Positions 6,222 through 12,960 of a DNA stretch of 14,881 nucleotides are shown piece by piece. The stretch comes from Lachnospiraceae bacterium. GTDB taxonomy: Bacteria > Bacillota > Clostridia > Lachnospirales > Lachnospiraceae. The notes below the pieces were generated by a model, which saw nothing but the letters and a program-made list of their open reading frames with translations, was not told the DNA's origin and ran no database searches. Made by a program: the position numbers and the translations under genes. The stretch spans positions 8,112-22,992 of the forward strand of contig JAAUZN010000016.1 in NCBI GenBank assembly GCA_014804565.1. Reading direction: 5' to 3'. Positions within the stretch are counted from its first letter, which is position 1, and each line of letters opens with the position of its first letter.

Positions 6222-7064
6222 TTAGCCTTTCACCGCTCCTGCCGTCAAACCGTCTACAATTTGATTACTAAACATACAGTATACAATAATTGTCGGTATG
6301 ATGGCAATAACGATTGCCGCAAACATCTGCGAATAGTTCGTATTATAAGGGCCCACGAACTTCGACAGGGAAACCGGCAGCGTCTTTTTAGAATCATCAG
6401 AGATGAATACCATCGCCAAAAGCAGCTCATTCCAGTTTGCCACAAAGGTCATCAGTCCCGTCACAAAAAGTCCCGTCCGGGAAAGCGGCAGCGCAATATG
6501 GGTAAAGGTTTTATAAATAGAGCATCCGTCAATACACGCCGACTCAAACAGCTCGTTGGGCAAACTCTGGAAAAATCCCGTCATGATAAAGACCGTGATG
6601 GGCAGCGAAAGCGTCAGATAAGGCAGTATCAATCCCACCAGATTATCTGTCAGGTGCATCTTGGAAAATCTGGTGAATACGGGGATCAGAATACAGTGCA
6701 CCGGAATCATCATACCCGTCAGAAAATAGGTCATCATCGCCCCTGAAAGCTTCCATCTCATTCTGCCGATGGCAAAGGCCGCCATAGAACCCACAAGCAG
6801 ACCAAGAATCAGAGTAATTCCGCAGACAAGGGCAGAATTTAAGGTTGCCACGCCCAGTCTTCCTGCCGTCCAGGCAAAACTGTAATTTTCGATCATCAGA
6901 TGCTCTGGCATCGCCCAGGGCGATACGAACAGCGTCTTATCATCCTTCAGGGAAACATAGATCACCCACAAAAGCGGCAGCAGATAGATGACCGCCAAAA
7001 GCGACAGAAACACGTATATGATCTTTGTTATAAGTTTGGTTGGTTTTCTTCCTGACTTTTTCAT
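6222..7064 (-). CDS. Sugar ABC transporter permease, MalG type (CUT1)
   Basis: A 280-residue inner-membrane protein with about six membrane segments, the first at about 14-37. The cytoplasmic EAA loop reads LPNELFESACIDGCSIYKTFTHIALPLSR (168-196, given here by its key parts ESACIDG and F-x-x-IALP), which docks on the ATPase. The family (BPD_transp_1, MalG-like) forms a heterodimer with the MalF-type permease encoded upstream. ATG 7064 is preceded by AGGAGGG, which overlaps the stop of that permease gene; the gap is 12 bases, suggesting translational coupling. No ATPase gene is present in the window, as is common for CUT1 systems of Firmicutes that share an MsmK/UgpC-like ATPase. The substrate is inferred from the GH3 neighbour: beta-gluco- or xylo-oligosaccharides. 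Confidence 0.93.
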   Translation of the reverse strand: MKKSGRKPTKLITKIIYVFLSLLAVIYLLPLLWVIYVSLKDDKTLFVSPWAMPEHLMIENYSFAWTAGRLGVATLNSALVCGITLILGLLVGSMAAFAIGRMRWKLSGAMMTYFLTGMMIPVHCILIPVFTRFSKMHLTDNLVGLILPYLTLSLPITVFIMTGFFQSLPNELFESACIDGCSIYKTFTHIALPLSRTGLFVTGLMTFVANWNELLLAMVFISDDSKKTLPVSLSKFVGPYNTNYSQMFAAIVIAIIPTIIVYCMFSNQIVDGLTAGAVKG

Positions 7065-7076
7065 CTTTCGCCCTCC

Positions 7077-7964
7077 TTACATTTCATAATTGTCCACTTT
7101 GACAAATTTATTGATAATAAACGTCACCAGCAGACAGAGCACAAGAAGCACCGTGCCGATAGCGCTGGCATAGCCATACTTAAAGAATTTGAAGCCCTGC
7201 GTATAAAGGTGCGTCGCCAGCACATCCGTCATGTGGTTGGGTCCGCCCTCCGTCATGTTAAAGATCAGATCAAAGAACTTCAGGGAACCGATCGCATTTA
7301 AGGACATCGCCGTAGCTACCATAGGCCGGATCAGGGGCAGGGTAATATACCGGAATGCCTGTGCCCTGGTACAGCCGTCTATGTAGGACGCCTCATACAG
7401 GGAGCTGTTGATTCCCGCGATCTGTGCCATATAGAGCATCATGGATTGTCCCACATACTGCCACAGAGCAACCGAGGCGATCACCCACATGGGAAGAATG
7501 ATATAGCCCTTGGTATCCATCAGCCAGAGAGGCCCCTCTATGCCAAACTGCGCCAGCACCTGGTTAATCCCCAGCTTCGGCGTAAAGATGAACATCCACA
7601 AAAGACCTAAAGCCGCAGAAGATAACACACAGGGCAGATAGTATACATTCTTAAAAAAGTCCCTGCCCTTTTTGATATTGGTTAAGAGCGCCGCCAAGAT
7701 CAGACCCGCGATCAACTGTGTCACCACCGAGAAGATCAAAAAGAACATAGAATTCTTCAGGGCGATCTTCATTGTCCTGTCTATCGTAAACAACTGTTTG
7801 TAATTTTCTAATCCAATAAACACCGGCTTTGTCAACGCATTATAATCACAAAATGAATAGTAGATTGACTGGCAGATCGGAATAAACAAAACGAGCGTAA
7901 ACAGCAAAAATGCCGGTGCTATAAATAAGATAATCGCCTTTTTGTCCCGTAAAAATTTATCCAT
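7077..7964 (-). CDS. Sugar ABC transporter permease, MalF/UgpA type (CUT1)
   Basis: A 295-residue membrane protein with about six membrane segments. The N-terminus is MDKFLRDKKAIILFIAPAFLL, typical of MalF/UgpA/LacF permeases in Firmicutes. The EAA loop is at about 186-212 (LYEASYIDG, then AFRYITLPLIRP), and the C-terminal region has the family-typical GGPNHMTDVLATHLY. The frame can start at GTG 7970, but that codon is part of the GGAGGTG ribosome site. ATG 7964, with GGAGG five bases upstream, is the better start. It pairs with the MalG-type permease encoded 12 bases downstream. It follows the binding-protein gene, from which it is separated by a hairpin at 7991-8016 that probably lowers its expression relative to that gene. 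Confidence 0.93.
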   Translation of the reverse strand: MDKFLRDKKAIILFIAPAFLLFTLVLFIPICQSIYYSFCDYNALTKPVFIGLENYKQLFTIDRTMKIALKNSMFFLIFSVVTQLIAGLILAALLTNIKKGRDFFKNVYYLPCVLSSAALGLLWMFIFTPKLGINQVLAQFGIEGPLWLMDTKGYIILPMWVIASVALWQYVGQSMMLYMAQIAGINSSLYEASYIDGCTRAQAFRYITLPLIRPMVATAMSLNAIGSLKFFDLIFNMTEGGPNHMTDVLATHLYTQGFKFFKYGYASAIGTVLLVLCLLVTFIINKFVKVDNYEM

Positions 7965-7990
7965 ATACACCTCCGAAATCTTAGAAAAAT

Positions 7991-8016
7991 GCAGGATTGG
8001 ATTGCTCCAATCCTGC
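7991..8016 (-). terminator. Intercistronic hairpin between binding-protein and permease genes
   Basis: GCAGGATTGGA and TCCAATCCTGC form a perfect 11-bp stem with a four-base loop. On the minus strand it is followed by ATTTTTCT, a short T-rich run. It lies 27 bases after the stop of the binding-protein gene. It probably acts as a leaky terminator or a 3' stabiliser that gives more binding-protein mRNA than permease mRNA. Confidence 0.75.
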
Positions 8017-8043
8017 GTAAGAATGTTCCATATTACCTTTTAC

Positions 8044-9399
8044 TTATTTATTCCAAATGTTATTCTTGTACCAATCCTCCAACGATGCAAGTCCGTCCTC
8101 TACAGGCGTACCCAGATAGATGGAAACCATCGTATCATCAAAGGTGGAGCCTGCCTCTGTAGTTGCCAGAGACTCATTGTAGAAACCGAAGGTGGACTTT
8201 GCGTTTCCGAATACATCCATCACGTAAGCCAGCTGTGCAGGCGCCTTGGACGCATCGTACTCTACTGTGGTAACAGGGATCTTACCGCCTACCTCTGCGG
8301 TGTACTTCTGTGCCGTATCGTCGGTAAAGTATTTCATGAACGCGATAACCGCATCGGGATGAGAGGTATTTGCGCTCATGGCAAGACTGTCGGATTTCGC
8401 GATGACTCTGCCGTCCGTTCCGGGGAATGCGAACACGCCGCACTTGCTCTCAAAGTCAGGGTTAGAACCATTGATCTGTGCGATCGCCCAAGAACCCTGG
8501 ATCAGCATTGCCGCCTCTTCATTATAGAAGTTTGCGGTAGCCACATCGTTGGTGTCGCCTGCTGCCGTGGGCTGGAAATATTGAGAGATCTCAACCAGTT
8601 TGTTGGTAGCATTCACTACATTGCTGTCAAGCCAGGAAGCCGTACCTGCATCCAGAGCCGCCGTGTCTACGCCTTCACTGTCACACAGGTAACCTGCCAG
8701 CATGGATAAGCACCATGCGGTACCTGCGGAAATGGTAAGAGGTGTATAACCGGCTGCCTGCAGCTTCTCACAGGCGTCTAACATTCCCTGCCAGTCTGTG
8801 GGCATCGTAGTGATACCGGCATTTGCAAACATCTCGGTGTTATAGAATACGCATGCCGCAGCGATGTTCAACGGCACAGCGTAGATCTTGCCATCGTAGG
8901 TCTGCTGTGAGAAGGCGCCCTCGCCGCCGTTAAAGGTATCCATCCAGCCGTCAGCCTTTAAGTAGCTCGACAGATCCGCCGCCACACCGGGCTCCACATA
9001 CACATCCAGGTTCGGGCCGGGGCTTACGATAAAACAGTCGGGCGTCTCCCCTGCCGCAACCAACGCATTCAGTTTCGGATAATACTCCTCCAGATTGGTG
9101 GTCACCACATTAACATGATACTGACCCTCGTAATCCTTATTAAATCTCTCTACTGTCTCACGATAGCCGATGGAGATCAGATCCTCCGTTGCGTTCAGGT
9201 CATCCCAGAACATCCAGGTAATCTCCTCCACATCTCCGCTCGCCGCAGGAGCCGCAGCCTCACCGCTGTCAGCCGTATCCTGACTCGCACCACTGTCGGC
9301 CGCAGGTGCCGCCGGCGTGTCGCTGCCTCCGCCACAGCCAACCAGCATAGATGCTATCATGGCAGTGCTCAGTAAAACAGATAACACTTTCTTCTTCAT
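8044..9399 (-). CDS. Lipoprotein sugar-binding protein of a CUT1 ABC transporter
   Basis: A 451-residue extracellular solute-binding protein (SBP_bac_1 type). The signal peptide MKKKVLSVLLSTAMIASMLVGC ends in a lipobox, with Cys22 as the lipid-anchored residue. An Ala/Ser/Asp-rich linker runs to about residue 55. The mature domain starts at EEITWMFWDDL and has the expected CUT1 pattern (PDCFIVSPG, DGKIYAVPLN, FYNTEMFANAGI, MLIQGSWAIAQI, PDAVIAFMKYFTDD). The frame extends upstream to 9501, but ATG 9399 has GGGAGG seven bases before it and starts the signal peptide exactly, so this is the start. It is first in the operon and captures the sugar for the two permeases. The sugar cannot be read from the sequence; the GH3 gene suggests beta-linked oligosaccharides. 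Regulation is likely by the divergent AraC protein. Confidence 0.93.
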   Translation of the reverse strand: MKKKVLSVLLSTAMIASMLVGCGGGSDTPAAPAADSGASQDTADSGEAAAPAASGDVEEITWMFWDDLNATEDLISIGYRETVERFNKDYEGQYHVNVVTTNLEEYYPKLNALVAAGETPDCFIVSPGPNLDVYVEPGVAADLSSYLKADGWMDTFNGGEGAFSQQTYDGKIYAVPLNIAAACVFYNTEMFANAGITTMPTDWQGMLDACEKLQAAGYTPLTISAGTAWCLSMLAGYLCDSEGVDTAALDAGTASWLDSNVVNATNKLVEISQYFQPTAAGDTNDVATANFYNEEAAMLIQGSWAIAQINGSNPDFESKCGVFAFPGTDGRVIAKSDSLAMSANTSHPDAVIAFMKYFTDDTAQKYTAEVGGKIPVTTVEYDASKAPAQLAYVMDVFGNAKSTFGFYNESLATTEAGSTFDDTMVSIYLGTPVEDGLASLEDWYKNNIWNK

Positions 9400-9446
9400 C
9401 TTAAAACCTCCCTTATAGATTGATTGCCATTCTTTGTTACAACTCC

Positions 9447-9452
9447 AGTATA
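9447..9452 (-). promoter_or_regulatory. Likely -10 element of the binding-protein operon promoter
   Basis: TATACT (5 of 6 to consensus) is read on the minus strand. With 17-base spacing the -35 position holds AAGATT, a poor match. A good -10 with no -35 is typical of activator-dependent promoters. The expected transcription start is near 9440, about 40 bases before the ATG. Confidence 0.55.
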
Positions 9453-9478
9453 GCAAGTCTGTTCTCCGTAATCTTTTT

Positions 9479-9541
9479 AATAATTGCTTTCTGTATATCA
9501 AAAATTGCTACTATTTCAATTTTTGCTACTATCAATTTGCA
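9479..9541 (-). promoter_or_regulatory. Operator cluster upstream of the binding-protein promoter
   Basis: Read on the minus strand there are copies of an AGCAA-type repeat: TGCAAATTGAT (9541-9531), AGCAAAAATTG (9527-9517), AGCAATTTTTG (9509-9499) and AGCAATTATT (9488-9479). The last two are 21 bases apart, the same spacing as the copies in front of the AraC gene. The copy nearest the promoter centres about 44 bases upstream of the expected start, overlapping the missing -35, as for a class II AraC activator. Binding by the neighbouring AraC protein is inference. Confidence 0.65.
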
Positions 9542-9665
9542 TTATTTTTAGAGAAATCTAAAACATTTTATGTTAATAATGTCCTATTATCTTGTTATTC
9601 TTCACTTTTTACCATCAAACATTCCACTTTTTCTGTTGTTTTTTTAATCTATTATGGTACTATGG

Positions 9666-9671
9666 TATTAT
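9666..9671 (+). promoter_or_regulatory. Possible -10 element of the AraC gene
   Basis: TATTAT (5 of 6) lies here, with no good -35 at the right spacing. TACTAT at 9658-9663 with TTGTTT at 9636-9641 (16-base spacer) is the alternative. Either would start transcription close to the first of the three direct repeats that follow. Confidence 0.4.
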
Positions 9672-9676
9672 AGAAA

Positions 9677-9729
9677 AGCAATTTTTAGAATCTAAATAGC
9701 AATTTTTGAGACATATATAGCAATTTTTG
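9677..9729 (+). promoter_or_regulatory. Three direct repeats AGCAATTTTT(G) at 21-base spacing before the AraC gene
   Basis: AGCAATTTTT occurs at 9677, 9698 and 9719, exactly 21 bases apart (two helical turns). The second and third copies continue with GA and are preceded by AT. The cluster covers the expected start and leader of the AraC transcript and ends 22 bases before the ATG. A protein bound here would block transcription, so autorepression is the simplest reading. Confidence 0.7.
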
Positions 9730-9751
9730 ACAAAAGAAAGGAACCGCAAAT

Positions 9752-10609
9752 ATGATCGAAGTATTGAATGGCATCAAGGAAACCGTGGTCTACAAGGAGG
9801 TACAGGGGTTTAAAGTGCATGATAATACCGATTACGAGGCCTACCCGGATCATTGGCACACCCCCATAGAGATCGTTATGCCTATCGAAAACTACTATGA
9901 CGTCTCCACCAGGCGGGAAATCATCACCATGCAGGAAGGCGACCTTCTGCTCATCAACTCCGGTGTGGTGCACGGCATGCCCTCCGTCATCCACGGGGAG
10001 CGGATTTTTTTGCAGGCGGACATCTCTCTGCTGCACAACGTAGCGGATATCGAATCCACCCTCTCCACCATTCCCCAGACACTGCTTCTATCGCCCGCCA
10101 CGGCTCCCGCCATCCACGAGCGGCTGAAAACACTTATGCTGGAGATCTATCGGGAATATTTCAGCGGCACCATCCTGATCAGCGCCTCCATCTACGGAAA
10201 GCTTCTGGAAATGCTGGTTCTGATCGGCAGAGAGTATGCGGGAAAGAGAAACGCCTTCGACACGGTCTCCGGCAAGCCGAAGGAACATACCGAAAAGCTT
10301 ATGACCGTGTGCAGCTATATCCACGATCACTGCACGGAGGATCTGTGTCTGGACGAGGTAGCCGCACTGGCAGGCTTCAGCAAGTACCACTTCTCCCGAC
10401 TCTTTAAAGATTTTACGGGGGTCTCTTTTTACAAATATTTAAATAAGAAAAGAATGGAACACGCCGAAAAGCTGCTGGCGGACCCTTCCCTCTCCATCAC
10501 CGAAGTGGCGCTGCAGTCCGGTTTTTCCAGCCTTTCCGCCTTTATCCGAATGTTTAAGCTGATCAAAGAATGTACGCCCACCGAATTCCGGAATCTCTAC
10601 GAGGACTGA
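9752..10609 (+). CDS. AraC-family transcriptional regulator with N-terminal cupin domain
   Basis: A 285-residue regulator. The N-terminal cupin (about 10-100) has PDHWHTPIEIVMPIE (His34, His36) and the EGDLLLINSGVVHGM strand pair typical of the AraC sugar-sensing domain. A helical linker follows. The C-terminal domain (about 182-283) holds two helix-turn-helix units: LCLDEVAALAGFSKYHFSRLFK (about 198-219) and ITEVALQSGFSSLSAFIRMFK (about 249-269), closing with TPTEFR. ATG 9752 is preceded by AAAGGA. It is transcribed away from the transporter/GH3 operon, and the shared control region carries repeats in front of both genes. It most likely activates that operon in response to the imported sugar and limits its own synthesis. 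The effector is unknown. Confidence 0.92.
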   Translation: MIEVLNGIKETVVYKEVQGFKVHDNTDYEAYPDHWHTPIEIVMPIENYYDVSTRREIITMQEGDLLLINSGVVHGMPSVIHGERIFLQADISLLHNVADIESTLSTIPQTLLLSPATAPAIHERLKTLMLEIYREYFSGTILISASIYGKLLEMLVLIGREYAGKRNAFDTVSGKPKEHTEKLMTVCSYIHDHCTEDLCLDEVAALAGFSKYHFSRLFKDFTGVSFYKYLNKKRMEHAEKLLADPSLSITEVALQSGFSSLSAFIRMFKLIKECTPTEFRNLYED

Positions 10610-10611
10610 TC

Positions 10612-10627
10612 ATGCCCTGACGGGCAT
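10612..10627 (+). terminator. Weak hairpin after the AraC gene
   Basis: ATGCCC-TGAC-GGGCAT forms a 6-bp stem just after the AraC stop, followed by TTGAAAA rather than a T-tract. It may be a weak terminator or an mRNA end stabiliser; no better terminator is visible before the tRNA promoter. Confidence 0.25.
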
Positions 10628-10650
10628 TTGAAAATCAGGCATTTCAAGTA

Positions 10651-10679
10651 TTGACAAGATTTTTTCTTTTTGATAAACT
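10651..10679 (+). promoter_or_regulatory. Promoter of the tRNA-Thr gene
   Basis: A perfect -35 TTGACA (10651-10656) is followed after 17 bases by TAAACT (10674-10679), 4 of 6 to the -10 consensus. The expected start is about 32 bases before the tRNA. The consensus -35 fits a strong constitutive stable-RNA promoter. Confidence 0.7.
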
Positions 10680-10718
10680 ATAACACGGTGACAAGAGGCA
10701 TATGTCTTCTGTCAACAG

Positions 10719-10791
10719 GCTGCTGTGGCTCAGTCGGTAGAGCGTCGCATTGGTAGTGCGGAGGTCACGGGTCCGATTCCCGTCAGCAGCT
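10719..10791 (+). tRNA. tRNA-Thr (anticodon GGU)
   Basis: A 73-base cloverleaf: acceptor GCTGCTG with CAGCAGC (7 bp), D arm GCTC-AGTCGGTA-GAGC, anticodon stem TCGCA with TGCGG, loop TTGGTAG with anticodon GGT (reads ACC, ACU), variable AGGTC, and T arm ACGGG-TCCGATT-CCCGT. The discriminator is T and CCA is not encoded. The layout matches bacterial tRNA-Thr(GGU). Three positions are unusual: C at 55 in the T loop (normally the U made into pseudouridine), G at 38, and U at 73. All stems are intact and it has its own promoter and terminator, so it is probably functional. Confidence 0.92.
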
Positions 10792-10804
10792 TTGTTAGAA
10801 ATGT

Positions 10805-10838
10805 CGAGAACCTTGATTTTACGAGGTTCTCGCTTTTT
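10805..10838 (+). terminator. Rho-independent terminator of the tRNA gene
   Basis: CGAGAACCT and AGGTTCTCG form a perfect 9-bp stem with a ten-base loop, followed by CTTTTT. It starts 13 bases after the tRNA and closes a monocistronic tRNA unit. Confidence 0.9.
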
Positions 10839-10898
10839 ATGTGTCTATAAATGGGTAGACAGTTGCAGACAACACATGTCTTCTGAAAGGAGCGTTCC

Positions 10899-11648
10899 AT
10901 GACCCTTATATCTTTTCTGATCATCTGCCCCTTAAATTTCCTCGCGGGGCTTGTGGACTCCATCGGCGGAGGCGGCGGTCTGATCTCTCTTCCCGCTTTT
11001 ATGCTGGCAGGACTGTCACCCCACGCCGCCGTGGCAACCAATAAGCTGGCTTCCACCACGGGCACGACGGTCTCCACCGTGCGATACTGTAAAAACGGCT
11101 ACTATGCGAAAAAGCTGGCGCTGCCGGGCATTCTCCTGGCTCTTTGCGGCTCTTTTCTGGGTGCCCGGCTGGTGCTCCACACAGACGATGTGATCCTGAA
11201 GAGGATGATGCTCTTTATCCTTCCCGTGGTGGCTGTCATCGTACTTTTAGACAAAAAGAAGCCGGAATATGATTCCTCATTCCCGGCTTCCTATCGTATG
11301 CTTATTGTATGTATCAGTGCCTTTCTCATCGGCATCTATGACGGATTTTACGGTCCCGGCACCGGCACTTTTCTGCTGCTCGCCCTGACCAAGGCCGCCC
11401 GCATGGATATCCGCACCGCCTCCGGCAACGTGAAGCTGATCAATCTGGCTTCCAACGTGGCCGCTCTGGTCACCTTTCTGTTTAGCGGGTACGTTCACAT
11501 CACCTACGGCATCGCAGGTGCGATCTTTTGCCTGCTCGGACACTACATCGGTTCAGGCCTGGTGATGAAAAACGGCAGTAAGATCGTCCGTCCCGTAATC
11601 GTCCTGGTATTGCTTTTGCTGTTCGCAAAGATCATCTCAGGGAACTGA
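10899..11648 (+). CDS. TauE/SafE (TSUP) family permease
   Basis: A 249-residue integral membrane protein of the TSUP family, whose members export sulfite, sulfoacetate or related sulfur/organic anions. The family's internal duplication is visible: GLVDSIGGGGGLISLP (17-32) and GIYDGFYGPGTGTFLLL (145-161), each followed by a segment with an N-x-K motif (ATNKLAST at 46-53, SGNVKLINLASN at 175-186). About seven to eight hydrophobic segments are present. ATG 10899 has AAAGGAG six bases upstream. No sulfur-metabolism gene is adjacent, so the substrate cannot be assigned. It follows the tRNA terminator with little promoter space. It converges with the symporter gene, the two stops being 11 bases apart. 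A small TGACAC-TT-GTGTCA hairpin at the stop has no T-tract. Confidence 0.9.
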   Translation: MTLISFLIICPLNFLAGLVDSIGGGGGLISLPAFMLAGLSPHAAVATNKLASTTGTTVSTVRYCKNGYYAKKLALPGILLALCGSFLGARLVLHTDDVILKRMMLFILPVVAVIVLLDKKKPEYDSSFPASYRMLIVCISAFLIGIYDGFYGPGTGTFLLLALTKAARMDIRTASGNVKLINLASNVAALVTFLFSGYVHITYGIAGAIFCLLGHYIGSGLVMKNGSKIVRPVIVLVLLLLFAKIISGN

Positions 11649-11659
11649 CACTTGTGTCA

Positions 11660-12871
11660 TTATGCACTCTTCTTTTTCTCCAGATTAGACACGATCAGGC
11701 TGCAGCATGCATCGCCCGTGATATTGACCGTGGTACGTCCCATATCGAAAATACGATCCACACCGGCTACCAGCGCGATACCGTCCACCGGCAGTCCCAC
11801 GGAGGTAAGCACCATAGCGAGCATGACCATACCGGCACCCGGCACACCTGCCGTACCGATGGATGCCAGCGTCGCCGTCAGCACAATGGTGATCATCTGG
11901 GGCAGCGTCAGCTGGATACCGTAGCAGGCCGCAATAAAGATCGCGCACACACCCTGATAAATCGCAGTACCGTCCATATTGATGGTAGCGCCCAGAGGCA
12001 GCACAAAGGAGGAAACCTCCTTGGAAGCGCCCAGCTTCTGCGTACACTCCATATTCAAGGGAAGCGTGCCCACGGAGGACGCGCTGGAAAAAGCAAACAG
12101 GATCGCAGGCATCATACCCTTAAAGAACTTGATCGGGCTCAAGCCGCCCATAGCTCTCACCGTGAGGGAATACACCACCAGTGCATGTACAAAGTAGCAG
12201 ATATAAGCTGTCAGAAGCACCATCGCCAGGGAACCGATGATGGCGGGACCATTCTCCGCGATCACAGGACACAGCAGGCAGAATACGCCGACGGGTGACA
12301 GCTTCAGAATCATCTCCATACACTTCATGAAGATATCATTCAGGTCATTGAACGCATTGACCACCATCACATTTTTCTCTCCCACCAGGACAATGGCAAA
12401 GCCCAGCAGAAGCGCCATCACGATGATCTGCAGCATGTTGGCATTTACCAGGGGCGATACAAAGTTGGACGGGAAAATGTTAACGATCGTATCCATCAGC
12501 GTCGTGGACTCCGCCGCCTCATAGGTCAGATCCGTGGTCGCGATCACAGGGAACAGACCCTTAAAGAGATTGCCGCCGACCAGGCCGATCACGATGGCCA
12601 CCGCCGTGGTACACAGATAGTAAACCACTGTCTTTAAGCCGATAGAACCTACCTTCCTCACATCTCTCATGGAGATGATGCCGCACATAATGGAAAATAG
12701 CACGATCGGCACCACGATAAACTTGATCAGATTTAAAAAGATCGTTCCGAACGGTTTGATATAGCTGTTGGCAGCATCAGCATGGTTTCCCATCAAAAGG
12801 CCCACGATGATCGCCAGCACCAGCGCGATGAAAATCTGCGTGGCAAGTGAAAGCTTTTTCTTTTCTTGCAT
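11660..12871 (-). CDS. Dicarboxylate/amino acid:cation symporter (DAACS), glutamate/aspartate type
   Basis: A 403-residue symporter of the GltP/GltPh fold that takes up acidic amino acids or dicarboxylates with Na+ or H+. The conserved sites are all visible: the Ser-rich first hairpin FSSASSVGTLPLN (261-273), NMDGT in the broken TM7 (298-302), the second hairpin IGTAGVPGAG (338-347), and TM8 DRIFDMGRTTVNITGD (372-387). By alignment with GltPh, Asp376 and Arg379 contact the substrate amino and side-chain carboxyl groups. The retained Arg points to acidic substrates rather than neutral ones. I chose ATG 12871, not the TTG directly before it, because AGGAGGT lies seven bases upstream. A divergent promoter at 12908-12936 overlaps that of sigH. 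It is monocistronic and faces the TauE gene. Confidence 0.94.
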   Translation of the reverse strand: MQEKKKLSLATQIFIALVLAIIVGLLMGNHADAANSYIKPFGTIFLNLIKFIVVPIVLFSIMCGIISMRDVRKVGSIGLKTVVYYLCTTAVAIVIGLVGGNLFKGLFPVIATTDLTYEAAESTTLMDTIVNIFPSNFVSPLVNANMLQIIVMALLLGFAIVLVGEKNVMVVNAFNDLNDIFMKCMEMILKLSPVGVFCLLCPVIAENGPAIIGSLAMVLLTAYICYFVHALVVYSLTVRAMGGLSPIKFFKGMMPAILFAFSSASSVGTLPLNMECTQKLGASKEVSSFVLPLGATINMDGTAIYQGVCAIFIAACYGIQLTLPQMITIVLTATLASIGTAGVPGAGMVMLAMVLTSVGLPVDGIALVAGVDRIFDMGRTTVNITGDACCSLIVSNLEKKKSA

Positions 12872-12907
12872 CAATATTACCTCCTCTGTATTATTTTTCC
12901 TATTTTT

Positions 12908-12917
12908 ATGCTATCAT
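12908..12917 (+). promoter_or_regulatory. Possible extended -10 promoter of sigH
   Basis: TATCAT at 12912-12917 is preceded by TGC (12909-12911), an extended -10 pattern. No -35 is seen at the right distance. The start would fall near 12924, about 37 bases before the sigH ATG. Confidence 0.4.
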
Positions 12918-12936
12918 AGTGTTGTATTTATCGCAA
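12908..12936 (-). promoter_or_regulatory. Promoter of the symporter gene
   Basis: On the minus strand TTGCGA (12936-12931), a 17-base spacer and TAGCAT (12913-12908) form a moderate sigma-A type promoter, giving a leader of about 30 bases. Its -10 overlaps the -10 proposed for sigH on the other strand. Confidence 0.5.
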
Positions 12937-12960
12937 ACAAAAATATGATAAGAGGAAATC

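Larger units (their letters stand above)
9400..9751. other. Divergent intergenic control region between binding-protein gene and AraC gene
   Basis: This 352-base stretch has no gene. Both ends carry promoter elements and copies of an AGCAATTTTTG repeat, described in separate entries. The middle (about 9545-9660) is very AT-rich, with many A and T runs and no repeat copy that I can see. It would suit curved or easily looped DNA between two operator clusters, but no specific element is visible there. Confidence 0.8.

Noticed and set aside
7942..8709. Plus-strand open frame of 255 codons opposite the binding-protein gene
   Set aside because: Its composition (many Arg, Cys and His) and lack of a ribosome site mark it as a shadow of the 8044-9399 gene.
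9479..9729. CRISPR array
   Set aside because: The repeats are only about 11 bases, spaced 18-21 bases centre to centre, with AT-rich filler and no cas genes. They fit operator sites instead.
10839..10898. Possible leader structure or riboswitch before the TauE gene (TGTCTA/TAGACA, GTTG/CAAC arms)
   Set aside because: The stretch is only about 60 bases, the stems are 4-6 bp, and no known riboswitch motif is present.
11646..11659. TGACAC-TT-GTGTCA hairpin between the convergent TauE and symporter genes
   Set aside because: The stem is only 6 bp and there is no T-tract on either strand. It overlaps the TauE stop and is too weak to call a terminator.
11654..12298. Plus-strand open frame of 214 codons opposite the symporter gene
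   Set aside because: His/Gln/Arg-rich antisense translation of membrane-protein codons; the minus-strand gene has all symporter motifs.
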